From Chrysopilus asiliformis (lineage: Eukaryota > Arthropoda > Insecta > Diptera > Rhagionidae), in NCBI GenBank assembly GCA_964034945.1, contig OZ035962.1, positions 86,964,650-87,028,649 of the forward strand: a DNA stretch of 64,000 nucleotides, given 5' to 3'. This document shows positions 46,521 to 56,591 of this stretch, piece after piece (positions within the stretch are counted from its first letter, which is position 1; each line of letters starts with the position of its first letter). The position numbers were made by a program, and so were the translations under genes. The notes beneath the pieces were generated by a model. It was not told where the DNA came from. It saw only the letters and a list, made by a program, of their open reading frames with translations, and searched no databases.

Positions 46521-46911
46521 TTAAAAATATAATTTTAATTGCAGTTTCGTCCGCATTTCATCTTTCCAGCCAAACTTGAATAGATCTTGTGATAATCTTT
46601 TGCTCACCTTTCCGGGAAACAATTTCTTTACACGAACTTTTAAATTTTGACTGTCTGAGCATATGCAGATATCCTTTTCAGTCAACAGAAGCAGACTCGC
46701 TTTTTTGATTGCCATTACTTCGGCTTGAAAGACCGTAGCATGATTGTCTAATTTGAACGATCGCTCCACTCCGAGCTCCTCGCAGAACAGTCCAGCGCCA
46801 GTCAGGTTATCCATCTTGGAACCGTCTGTATATACCGTTATGTCCGCTTCAGGTGGTGTGACAACTCCTGTCTCCCACTTGTCCCGGAGATCAATGCTCT
46901 TGCAAACATTG
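46521..46911 (-). pseudogene. RNase H domain of a non-LTR retrotransposon (fragment)
   Basis: The minus-strand frame reads ADITVYTDGSKMDNLTGAGL, then NHATVFQAEVMAIKKASLLL and CICSDSQNLKV. These are the RNase H catalytic blocks (Asp in YTDGS, Glu in FQAEVMAI, Asp in CSDSQ) as found at the end of I/R1/Jockey-type ORF2. The frame is open for about 130 codons but leaves the family pattern after SQNLKV and stops early (46521-46523), probably after a frameshift. Its upstream side is cut exactly at the CCCAAG end of a TIR element (46912). The missing upstream part resumes at 48590 on the other side. Confidence 0.8.
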
Positions 46912-48587
46912 CCCAAGTAGCACCGTAGGGTAATATCGCCCTGTTGAAAGACTCCACGCCTTATTCTTAGTCGAGAAGTCCAATTTACGCCCTATTAAAA
47001 TCCCTTAAAGACGTATTTTCTTATAGGACATATCTGCTGGGCGAGAGGAGGACCGAACGACTTAAATTTAGGCCTTCGTCGAAGTATCGCTTATAGGGCT
47101 TAAGGAGGACATCTCGTTTTTATTGCCATGACCAATATTGGCTTTAATAGACCTTACGTCTTCTTTTGACCCTATTCGGTCTATTAAGACGCCACTTCTA
47201 AAGCACGAAAAAACTATAATGTCCTATAGGGCGACATTTCCATCGAAATATCCCTATGGGGCGTATTAGAGCAAGACAGAAAACCAAGTGCGAGAAGTTT
47301 GCCCTCTGATTAGAGAGGAAGCCTGGATATGGGGCTTATTAAGAGAGTAATTTTGTGCTTTGTCTCACTTTGTCTCAAGTTCTTTTGTCTCACTAAAACA
47401 GGTGACATTTTTTATTATCTCTGAAAAAATATTTCGGCGCCCCAACAGACTTGAATTCCACTAGACGCCCTTTTAGGCGTATTTGAAGGTATTCACGCCC
47501 TCCCATTAGAACTTAACGTCTAATAGGGCGCGAAAATGAGCTGACGCGTCTTTGAGGGCGCACATGTTTCCATCCGCCATATTCCACATTGATGTTGATT
47601 CAAATAATTTCCCTTCGAAAATTAAAATTCTTATTTTAAGCTAAATCACTGGAGGAAATCGCATAAAAAATAGATGGGAGACAATTTTGAAGCAGCACAA
47701 TTTTATTGGCATCAAAATTTTATTGAATTAGTGGAAAAAAAATTTTGACGAAAAATTAAATTAAAGAAATTTTTTGTTGAAAACAAAATATTTAGATGGC
47801 CCATTTCAATTTAAAGCGTTTTAGATAAAATTTTATCAAAAAAAAAATTAGTTGCAACTGAAATGGCTGCATATAACATGATGAAAAATCCATTACAAAT
47901 GTCCATTTGCAAAAATTCTAAAATAATTTTCGCCATTAAATTCGTTCCATATTCATTTCAGCCGTACGCATACATCTTCTCATTCTTTCAGATTGCTTGA
48001 TCGTTCTGAGATGTTTGTTTCAGTGCCAGAGCGAGATATTGAGAGCGGGCTGTCGCAAAAAGCTATAAAGCTTTTGCCATAGTTTATACTAGTTAGGAAT
48101 CGTAGGGCTTTTTACGTGTACCTACGTTGGAGTAAAGATAACCGATATACTCTGGACGCGGTTTTTCTTTCTTTCCTATGCGTAAATTACCAACAAAACA
48201 CAACACATGTAAAACCTAGCCATGTTTTCATACACCACCAACACATGCAATTTTCCGACAGCGGGAGATTGCATGTGTTGGTGGTGTATGAAAATATGGC
48301 TAGGTTTTACATGTGTTGTGTTTTGTTGGTAATTTACGCATAGGAAAGAAAGAAAAACCGCGTCCAGAGTATATCGGTTATCTTTACTCCAACGTAGGTA
48401 CACGTAAAAAGCCCTACGTTTCCTAACTAGTTAAACTATGCTTTTGCGTCGCCCTATTGGGCTTCAAATCGTTCCCCAATGTCGAATATTCGTCCACTTA
48501 AGTGGACGAATGGTGGGCGCCTCGTCCAACATTTCGCCCAATAGGTACGAATTTGCGCCCACGATTCGCCCTATTGTGCTGCTTGGG
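46912..48587. mobile_element. CCCAAG-ended TIR element with GCCCTATTA motifs
   Basis: Ends CCCAAGTAGCACCGTAGGGT and, inverted, CCCAAGCAGCACAATAGGGC; TG on both sides (46910-46911, 48588-48589) may be a 2-bp duplication. The word CGCCCTATTrG or its complement recurs about ten times in both orientations. No protein is recognised. It splits a retrotransposon relic and is itself split by the palindrome at 48078-48440. The superfamily is unknown; the short CCCAAG ends recall the MITE at 23202-23433. Confidence 0.75.
48078..48440. mobile_element. Near-perfect 363-bp palindromic (foldback) element
   Basis: Arms of about 170 bp around a spacer of about 16-20 bp (near 48256-48268). Outer ends CATAGTTTATACTAGTTAGG and, inverted, CATAGTTTAACTAGTTAGGA. 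Flanked by CTTTTGC on both sides (48071-48077, 48441-48447), fitting a 7-8 bp target duplication as in hAT elements. The two nearly identical 75-codon frames read on opposite strands result from the symmetry. The arms differ at only a few positions, so it is recent or kept symmetrical. Confidence 0.9.
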
Positions 48588-48589
48588 TG

Positions 48590-48845
48590 GCCTCCAGGTA
48601 GGACTCCGGCTGCAAGTCGCTTTCTAAAGATAGAGCGGGTACTTTAGACTTTACGAAATTGATAATGGACGAAATCGATAATGGCGAGGTGTAGTCTTAT
48701 GGCCGCCCCCGCCGCCATATGTTTAACGTGCAGCTCGATAGGGGGTAGATTCAAGATAACCTCCATTGACCTTGTAGAGGTGGATCTTAAAGCGTCCAAT
48801 GTGCTCAAACAGCAGTGTCGCTGCACTCTTTACAGTATTTTCCAG
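48590..48845 (-). pseudogene. Reverse transcriptase C-terminal (thumb) fragment of the same retrotransposon
   Basis: On the minus strand VQRHCCLSTLDALRSTSTRS, then MEVILNLPPIELHVKHMAAG and AAIRL. This matches the region after the RT palm of I/R1/Jockey-type ORF2 ('VQR...GALRSTPTAALEVLLNLPPLxLxI'). A stop follows at 48644-48646. It lies upstream, in coding direction, of the RNase H piece, and the TIR element 46912-48587 sits between them. The Helitron-like unit at about 48850 cuts it on the other side. RT catalytic FADD is not in the window. Confidence 0.8.
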
Positions 48846-48849
48846 TAGG

Positions 48850-49165
48850 GAGTAAAGTTAATACGAAGCTTTATTTTTCCTCTATATTAGCCTTTCGTGG
48901 AAAAACTACGGAGCCGATTAGCCTAAAATTCGGCACAGATCGGGGTTCATCTCCCAGAAATCCACATTTACAAGTAGACCGATAGGTGAGGGAGTAAGTG
49001 GAGGTGGTAAAGTGAATCCGAATGCGAAAGCTGGAATTTATCGTCTTTTTGTTAATTTTTGAAAACCATTTTCCGAAGAGAAAAAACTTTAAAAAAAGTA
49101 CGCTGTCTATCTAATTTATAACCAACTGAATGTTGGGTTTGTTCTACACACGCTTTCAACCCGAC
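48850..49165 (+). mobile_element. Helitron-like fragment, family R4
   Basis: CCTCTATATTAGCCTTTCGT, GGAGCCGATTAGCCTAAAAT, AAGTGAATCCGAATGCG, GAAAACCATTTTCCGAAGAG and TTATAACCAACTG match 10866-11282 read on its minus strand. The 3' hairpin is decayed (CAACCCGACGATAG). Confidence 0.6.
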
Positions 49166-49169
49166 GATA

Positions 49170-51085
49170 GAAATTCATAAGAAAAATTACGTAAAAATAT
49201 TTTTGCAACCGTAATTTTGTTCTGGCAAAATAAAAAATTTTATGATTCGTAAATCAAAACTATTTTGCTAGTTTCTAAATGATCGTTTAGTAAGGAAACA
49301 GCCATCATCGCAATGTTACATGAAAATAAGTAATCAAAAAGCTTTTGCCAATTTAAGAAAAAATAAACGACAAAATTTTAACGAAGCAAAAGTAAAGTTT
49401 ATGTAATAAAAGAACCGTATGTCTACTTAGAGGTTAATTATTTGTCTCTAGCCACCTGGTTGGCTATTCAAGTATGTCCAGTAAAACTCATAAAACTGAA
49501 ATTCCATTAAGGATGACGACTCTTTTGAATATACAGTGTTGCAGCAATTACCACAGAGTAATGCCTCCCATCGTCATCATCCGAGGCAAAATGTTTGGTT
49601 GTTGCTGTTTTTTTGTCACCAAAGATGGTTGGTTGAGTTGAAATTGGAGATGGAGATGGAGTTGGAGTAATGAATTTTTTATTATTTCGGCACTAAAAAC
49701 AACACGACAAGTGGACAGTGAGCAGAATATACGACCAAAGATTAAAATATACGACATTCACATCGAAATGGTAGAACCTTTAAATTGAATTTTTTTTCCC
49801 TGATTTCCTTCTTTGGTTTTCCTCTAATGAACTCCAGTAATGACAATTGGATGATGTAAAATGGCTGTAAAATCAAATGCAATGCAATTAGAAAAATTCA
49901 AAAAGATAAAATTTTAAAGCATCTCTTAACAAGATAAACCCTTGATTACGTCTGTTTGTATATACATTCGAAAATCTACCCAATCAAAATAAGTAAAATG
50001 ACATCGCAGACTCGCAATTTACGGGGATGTACTTCAAAAATGTTGGAAAACATCATAAAGATTTTATATTTATATAAAATAGCAATAATAAAAATTATTT
50101 GGCTGAGAAGTTTTTCACCATAGAAAAATGGTCTTCGTTTCCTTTTAGATTTTACATCGTCGTCGCTCAATAAAGTCGCATTGCGTTTCGTGTATAAAAC
50201 GATAGATGGGAAATTTTTATAGTCCATCTCAGGGATCGAATCGAAAGAACTTCTCGAAAACTTTACGCCGATAAATTTTGTCTATCACCCCCACTAGAGA
50301 AAATTTCTATATTTTCAGCCATTTTCCGGTTAACACTTTCAATTTCATTTTTGAGATGAAGACGGTCGGTCGGTAGAAATTCTCTCTCTTCCCTGTTTTT
50401 TTTCTGGCAATATTCCCAGTCAGCCGATAAATCAGAAATGGCAAACATTGAACGCCATGAGGAGCAAAACACAAAAAAAAATTTGAAGAAAAAGGAAAAG
50501 TTATGACACTTGAGACCTAAGACTTGAAGTTTTCCACTGTTTTTCCATGAAGATTTACTTGGTCTTTTGAGCTTCTTTAGGCATTGTCATGTTCGATGGA
50601 GTTTTCCTGATTTATGCGAAGAGTTTTCTCGGTTCATTCGATGATATCGTCAGAGCTTTAGGGAATAAATCTTTTTCAAGGAGAGTACATTTGTTCAGAT
50701 GATAGCTTCTTGAAATGAATATAATTGAATGTATTATGACGACTTTTTTTTTATAGTGTTTGGAATATTATTTGAAGTTTTCGTTTTAAACTTGGAAATT
50801 GTCTTTTGTTTTTTACAAATTGCCGTGTAGTGTTTAGGGGTTTTTTTTGTTGCAGAACAATGTTTTGGAAAACTTTATAAAAAATTGTTTGTCAAATCAT
50901 TTGACTCTGTATTTTGATGGTTTTGTAAATATTTCGAAAATGTTTGAGGTTTTAAATTCCAAATAATGACTGGAAAAAAGCATAAAAACCTTTTTTTCAG
51001 AACAAATTGCGTGTACGTCAAGAAGATGACCCAAAAGGTGGGTAGATTTTAAATAGGACAATTAAAGCACACAGAAAAATAATTC
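49170..51085. other. Unique non-coding stretch
   Basis: No gene, RNA or TIR element recognised. A small GGAGAT/GGAGTT repeat lies at about 49645-49668. Confidence 0.35.
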
Positions 51086-51090
51086 GTATA

Positions 51091-51205
51091 CAGTAGAATC
51101 CCGATAATTCGTACCCCGATAATTCGTACCCCGATAATTCGTATATCCCGCTAATTCGTATGAATTTGCTGGTCCCTTGAAATACGAATTATCATGATTC
51201 TACTG
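51091..51205. mobile_element. 115-bp pogo-like MITE
   Basis: Ends CAGTAGAATCCCGATAATTC and, inverted, CAGTAGAATCATGATAATTC, flanked by TA (51089-51090, 51206-51207). The word CCCCGATAATTCGTA is repeated three times at the left. Same end type as 21857-22490, but a different subfamily. Confidence 0.85.
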
Positions 51206-51449
51206 TATCAATGAAAAACTTACTAAAGCCTATGAAAATTTAGGCGTGATTTGCAGCCATTGAAGTGTGGTTTTAGAACCTATTCCAAATAATTCATTAT
51301 TTTTATGAAACGATTTTTCATGGCATTTATGAAGTTTTTCATAGATCATGAAAGTTCATATCATGAAAAATGGAATTTATGAAGTATTTTCATAAAGCTG
51401 TCAAAAATCATAAAAAATTCACCATGATTTCGATTTCTGTCGTATTGGT

Positions 51450-51740
51450 ATATTTTTTATTTCTGATAAACAGTGCCCAAAAAATTATTTTTTCTTTTTT
51501 ATTGCATTTTTTTAAATAAAAGCTTTTTCAAAAAAATTTTTCGATATTTTTTACTTTATCATTACAAAGCCGAAGTAGCGGAAATATTGTATTGTCATCG
51601 GAGTGTGTAAAATTCCAAATCAATCGGACGAGTAGAAGTGGGTCAAAATTGGATTCCAAAATTTGAATCTGACAGATAGACAGATAGACAGACAGATAAA
51701 CAGATACGACGGCAAGGTAAATAAAAGCTTTAAAAAAATC
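51450..51740. repeat. Dispersed repeat family R5, copy 3
   Basis: Head TTCTGATAAACAGTGCCCAA as at 6.14 kb; then AAATATTGTATTGTCATCGG, AATCAATCGGACGAGTAGAA, GACAGATAGACAGATAGACA and the tail TAAATAAAAGCTTTAAAAA. The central 130-bp units are missing. Confidence 0.65.
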
Positions 51741-51769
51741 AAAATCAAAAAAATAAAAGTTTTTTACTA

Positions 51770-51900
51770 TCTTTTATTTAATTTAACTTGTTCGACAAAT
51801 CTTGTTATCTAATTCTGACCCACTTCCACACATCCGATTGACTTGAAATCTTGAACACATACGTAAGTATGACGACAATGCAATATTTGTGTATGTATGT
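51770..51900 (-). repeat. Inverted R5 fragment
   Basis: TCTGACCCACTTCCACACAT, CCGATTGACTTGAAATCTTG and GACGACAATGCAATATTTG are the reverse complement of the neighbouring copy's body. The pair forms an imperfect inverted repeat around about 65 bp. Confidence 0.55.
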
Positions 51901-51973
51901 ACGAGAAAAAACAAAATGGCGACCGGCAGACGTCATTTTGTCTAAATCGAGGTAACAAAGTATCCATCGATCT

Positions 51974-52669
51974 GGAGTGATATTCCGTAACTTGTTTCAA
52001 GCGTTTGCTTCGAGTTATGACGTTTTCGACTGGCAGGTTCAGGGCAGATTCAGGGCAGATTCAGAGCAGGCTCTACCACCATTTAGAGCAAGGTATTTCG
52101 AGCAGATCTCGAGTAGATTTCGAGCACCTCTACTTGGGAGTCGAGCATTTCTCAAAGAACAAGAAGAAGCATAAAACAAATTAAAATTAATTTTGGGATC
52201 TTCCCCTTAAGTTGACACTGCCCTAATATATTTGTGACCAAATGAAATTCTTCTTCACTAGATGAAGAAGAATCGAAGAAATCAAAATCATAAATATCTT
52301 CCATTTGCGATCCCAGACGATTTTGTTAGCCTTAACCTCAAAAGAGCAACTCAAATTAGGCAGATCACAAAATTGCTCGAAAAATGCTCTTTTAGTGCTC
52401 GCATACGGAGTACTTGCGTCACTCGAACATGTAACTCTTTTTCGAGCGATCAAAAAATCTCAGTCGAACACAAGATCTCAGAGTGAGCAATTTTAGAGGA
52501 ACTTCAGAGCAAAAAGAGCATGCCAGTCGAAAACGCCATTAGAAGAACAAGAAGTATTCGCTGTCTCTGTTTTGACCGAAATAAATGACAGAGAGAAACC
52601 GAGATAGCAAATACCACGTTTTCTTCTAACTCGAAACAAACGCTTGAATCAAGTTACGGAATACCACTC
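51974..52669. mobile_element. 696-bp TIR element with GGAGTGrTATTCCG ends
   Basis: Ends GGAGTGATATTCCGTAACTT and, inverted, GGAGTGGTATTCCGTAACTT, similar for about 45 bp through CAAGCGTTTG and TTCGAGTTA. The interior is rich in CGAGCA/GAGCA words. The duplication is unclear because the flanks (ATCt / tGAT) extend the symmetry. A decayed relative may lie at 9930-10130. No transposase. Confidence 0.75.
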
Positions 52670-52688
52670 CTGATTTTACGTGTAAGAA

Positions 52689-53011
52689 TTAACCCTTTCG
52701 CAGGCACCTCTTTTTAGAGTGAGCTACCCAGAACGTCACACATCGTGGTGTTCGGGGAATCACAAAAAAGTAAAAAAAATATTTCCAGGAATAATTTCTC
52801 TTTTCGTACATTTGTATCGACGCTACGACAATATTTTGCAATTCTGAAGGGACACTAAACACACATGATCCATATAAACTCATATATTTCGTGACAGCTA
52901 GGCTTGTCATACTTTTCTTGGTAAGACGAATTTTGACGTGTATTCGCGTCATGTCCCCCCAGAAAACCGGTTCATGACGTGTATACACGTCAGCGTCCGC
53001 GAAAGTGTTAA
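52689..53011. mobile_element. piggyBac-like MITE
   Basis: 323 bp bounded by TTAA at both ends. Ends CCCTTTCGCAGGCAC and, inverted, CACTTTCGCGGACGC. Near the right end ACGTGTATACACGT is a perfect 14-bp palindrome and ATTTTGACGTGTATTCGCGT adds a repeat. No coding sequence. Confidence 0.75.
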
Positions 53012-53094
53012 AGAAAAAACCAAATGGCGACTAAAAAGGCTAAAAATCAATAAACAAGCTTTTAAAGTGAACTAAAAATTTTATCTTGCTTTTA

Positions 53095-53658
53095 AGGGCT
53101 TTCACCAAGGACATAACAATTTTGTATTTTAATAAAAACGCACCCTAAAACTTTTTTTATGATCTGGTAATGCTAAAACGTCAGTCAAGGTTTCCATTTT
53201 TATCATGGTGAAGTTCACGAACGAGCAATGCCACACAGCTGGTCAAACAATTGATCTATTGAAGGAGAAGTTTGGTAATCGTGTAATCTCGAGAAATGGT
53301 CCGGTCGAATGGCCACCTCGCTCATGCGATTTAATGCCGTTGGATATCTTTTTATGGGGTGATGTTAAGTCATTGGTTTATTCCAACAAGCCAACAACGT
53401 TAGAGGAGCTCAGGAACAATATCGAACGCGAAATTGCCAACGCTCCGGCCGATATGTGTGGAAGAGTGGTGGAAAATTGGCTCCAAATAATCAATCGATG
53501 CAAACGTGCTCGCGGTGGCCACCCCTCCTGAACGACATCGAATTTCATACTTAAATGTAACATGTCCACTACACCTGGAATAAATTTCAGCCCGATATCT
53601 CAATTATTCTCTGTTTTATTTAAATACAAAATTGTTATGTCCTTGTTGAAAGACCCGA
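53095..53658 (+). mobile_element. 564-bp mariner internal-deletion derivative
   Basis: Inverted ends share CTTTCAmCAAGGACATAACA and continue ATTTTGTATTT (about 39 bp), with TA at 53093-53094 and 53659-53660; the outermost few bases differ. Inside are the first eight codons and the last hundred or so of a mariner-type transposase. The architecture and length parallel 43403-43957, but TIRs and protein differ. Confidence 0.85.
53205..53531 (+). pseudogene. Mariner-like transposase with central deletion
   Basis: ATG starts MVKFTNEQ, a typical transposase N-terminus, joined in frame to CHTAGQTIDLLKEKFGNRVI, SRNGPVEWPPRSCDLMPLDI, FLWGDVKSLVYSNKPTTLEE and CKRARGGH. The join removes the HTH domain and the first catalytic Asp, and falls just after the second Asp block (normally DGATCHT), which is lost. 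The third-Asp region is kept (CDLMPLDIFLWG). The frame stays open for 108 codons and ends at 53531; the family's usual ending (NDIEFHT) continues in another frame. It could make a truncated protein, but not an active enzyme. Confidence 0.85.
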
Positions 53659-53659
53659 T

Positions 53660-55780
53660 ATTTTTAAAGCCAAATCCCTACGAAAAATTATTTTTAGTAC
53701 ACTTTAAAAGCTTATTTAAAGAAAAATGTCCGCACTCATATATGTTTCTTTATTTTGCTTTTTATTTAAATTCACTCTTCATTAATAATGTAAGCCACTG
53801 TATTCATCAATCACATAAAAATATGATCCTCTATCATAAATTTCCATTGGCGGCACCCCTGATGATGTCGATTGCGATGCCGAGATGCCCATGGAAAAGT
53901 GGTCACAACAATTGAGGGGCAAATGATGGACAAGTAAAACACTTTTCTGGCTCCATTAGTGGGTTAGACATGCATTTTTTTGTAAATAAAAAGCGAGAGA
54001 TACCTTTTTGGAGTTTTGAATCTCTATTGCCGGTATGACTAGAATGGTGTTGTGATTTTTCGAACTAGTGACTTTAAAACAAACACCGTACAATTTATTT
54101 CATACTACAATTATTAAAACTACTATTTATTATGATGAAAATATATTTTTTCTGTGCTCTAGATGGACTCTGTACCAAACTAAACCAAATTGAATGGAAG
54201 TTAAGCAATAAACGTCACTGATGAAAATCATTAGTGCTGGCAGGGTAACATGTAGCAGGCCGCTAAGATGTAGCCAAGGATAATATTAATGAGGGAAAAT
54301 GGTACTGCGCGAAAAATTAATTTTTCATTGGCTCGTTAACCATTAATCAAAGGCGATAGTGAGTAATGGGCCGATTATGGCACAGTTAAAATTCATGTTT
54401 TCAGCTATTCAAGTCCACTGATGATAGCCGCTTACATCTGAGCCGAAAAAGAAAATCCTCGCGAATGGCTATCGTAAATCGGAAAAAAATGTATTATAAT
54501 ATATTTGAAAAGTATCTATAGATACAGATAGTATCATTATCTGTAACAGAAGCATCGGCATATCTCATTTCCAAAACGAAAAAGATTTATTAATGTTTCG
54601 TTTAGATGTGTTATTATTATTCTTTATGAATATTTCCTCAGTTATTTTCCTTACAGATATTACAGATATTTTCCTCGTTTGCCTTCAATATTTATACGAC
54701 ATTCAGTGATGATTTCTAGCTCAGATTCGATTTGAAATTCGAACAATAATGCATTGAATAAATAATAAATGAATGGATTGCCATTTCAGAGACGTATGGC
54801 CAATTGGAAAATTTATTTTTGTTGCGTTGAGTTCCAATAAAAATGTTAATTTTATTACTTTATCGCATTTAGTGTCGCATATGAGTACCAACCGACCGAC
54901 TTTTTTCCCCATTTTCACGGAGCTGTTATTATGGTTACCACATTTTTAGTGTATGTCACGACAACGCTTATAAAACTGCAATTCTATAATATACCGTGAG
55001 GCATACTTTGTCTATTTTTGAACATTTATTCTTTCGTAAGGAATATGGAAACGTGCAGCGTAAGATGCCATTCTTTTGGCTGCAACTTGTGGCGGAGTAC
55101 ATCAGTCTTTTTCGTCGACGGGTTTATAACTCCTTTGAAAGCGTTGGGTTGACATGGCGGCTCGGGGTCATAGAAATGTTTTCGTGAAAAGTGGCCACAT
55201 TCTAGCGCTCCGCCACCACTACCACCGCCACCCATTGCCATTATCTTCTGAAAGCGGCATTGTTTGGTACTCCATCGGTCGGTCTTTGCGTCCATAATTT
55301 ATTACCGACAAGAGTGTGAGTTCTTTACGCCTTTCTGTCTGGGGAAGTTAATTAATTGCAGCCACTTAAGATGCCTTACTGATCATCTTTTTAACCAGGG
55401 AGAAATATTTTCCCCAAAGATTTGTCTTCGATTTTTTTTTTCGTTGTCTCCTTGGGCCTTTTTTAATGCAAAGTGGCTTTTATTCATCGTAAGGAAAAAG
55501 TGAAACATTCATTTTTATTAAGGTAACAAGCAATTTCGCAGGTGGTCTAATGATCTTGAAGAGTTTTACGGTTTTCAATAGCGTGGCTTTTTTTTGTTGT
55601 AAAAAATGGGTTTAGATGAAATCAGCAAGATTGCAATTAATGAGGATTCTTTCAATGAAATATAATTACTCAATTAATTACTAATAATACTTTTTTCACT
55701 TAATTGAGATTTGGAAAGTAATTACCGTGATTGTCTATTCTAACGTAGACGGCCCTGTGTTGAGTACCTACTTTACGTGA
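53660..55780. other. Unique non-coding stretch
   Basis: No supported gene. 54190-54480 is complex, single-copy sequence with ATTAATCAAAGGCGA (contains a TCF/LEF-like ATCAAAG) and several TTAAT cores. It is a candidate enhancer by appearance only. Confidence 0.35.
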
Positions 55781-55799
55781 TCTCTGTTCTCTCATATAC

Positions 55800-55895
55800 C
55801 GATTCCGTAGCATTTTTCCTACTGTTTTTCCTAGCATTTTTCCAATTATTTTTCCTGCAATTTTACCATCTATTTTTCCTAGCATTTTCCCAAAT
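55800..55895. repeat. Short degenerate (TTTTTCCTAGCA)n repeat
   Basis: About eight 11-13 bp units of TTTTTCC(T/A)nnnAn; the minus strand reads GKMLGKIDGKIAGK-like because of the period. Confidence 0.6.
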
Positions 55896-55984
55896 AATTC
55901 CAAATTTTCCGACAAATATTCTCAAAGTTTATAAAGGAAAATTGAGTGGTACATTTGGACACGGAACAAAAATTCCAACATTGG

Positions 55985-56440
55985 TCAATTAGGGGGTACC
56001 TCCCATACAATTTTTGAGAAAAATACCGTTTTTTGAAAATTTCTCGCTAAACTATGCGCTTTTGGGAAAAATGCTTATACCAAATTCAAAGGACATAAAA
56101 TTTTCCGCATTTTTCCTTGAAAAGCTTTTACAGTCTCTAAATATTTGAAAAAAATTAGGTTTTTAAAAATTTCTCGGAAACTATGCGCTTTTGAAGAAAA
56201 ACACATGTAAACAAATTCAAAGAAAATAAAATTTTCTGAGGGTTTTTTCAACGATTTTTACGTACCTCTAACGGGTTTTGAGATATTTGAAAATATATTA
56301 TTTTTTTACATATTTTTTCCGAAAATACAAATTGCAGAGGAAAGTTTTGTGTTGATCACGACTGGTGTGAGAAAATTTGGAATGGTTCGGAATTAACCGT
56401 GAAAATTTTGAGAGCCCGATCAGAGTGAAGAAAGCTTGTA
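55985..56440 (+). repeat. Dispersed repeat family R3, partial copy 4
   Basis: Three units contain AATTTCTCGnnAAACTATGCGCTTTTG, AAATAAAATTTTC and GTACCTCTAACGGGTTTTGA, as at 32180-32640 and 24050-24200. No GTCY run is present in this copy. The word TGCGCCGCAGGCAA occurs twice just to the right (about 56506 and 56567). Confidence 0.55.
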
Positions 56441-56591
56441 TGAATTTTTGTTTTTTTGTAATTATATATAGAACGTGTTATCCGTTTCAAAATGCAACAA
56501 AAATTGCGCCGCAGGCAAACATTTTAAAAATAAACATTATACTACTGAAAATTATTTAATGAAATGCGCCGCAGGCAATTTCTCTTTAACA

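Noticed and set aside
48116..48403. Two nearly identical 75-codon frames on opposite strands
   Set aside because: A consequence of the palindrome; no other sign of coding.
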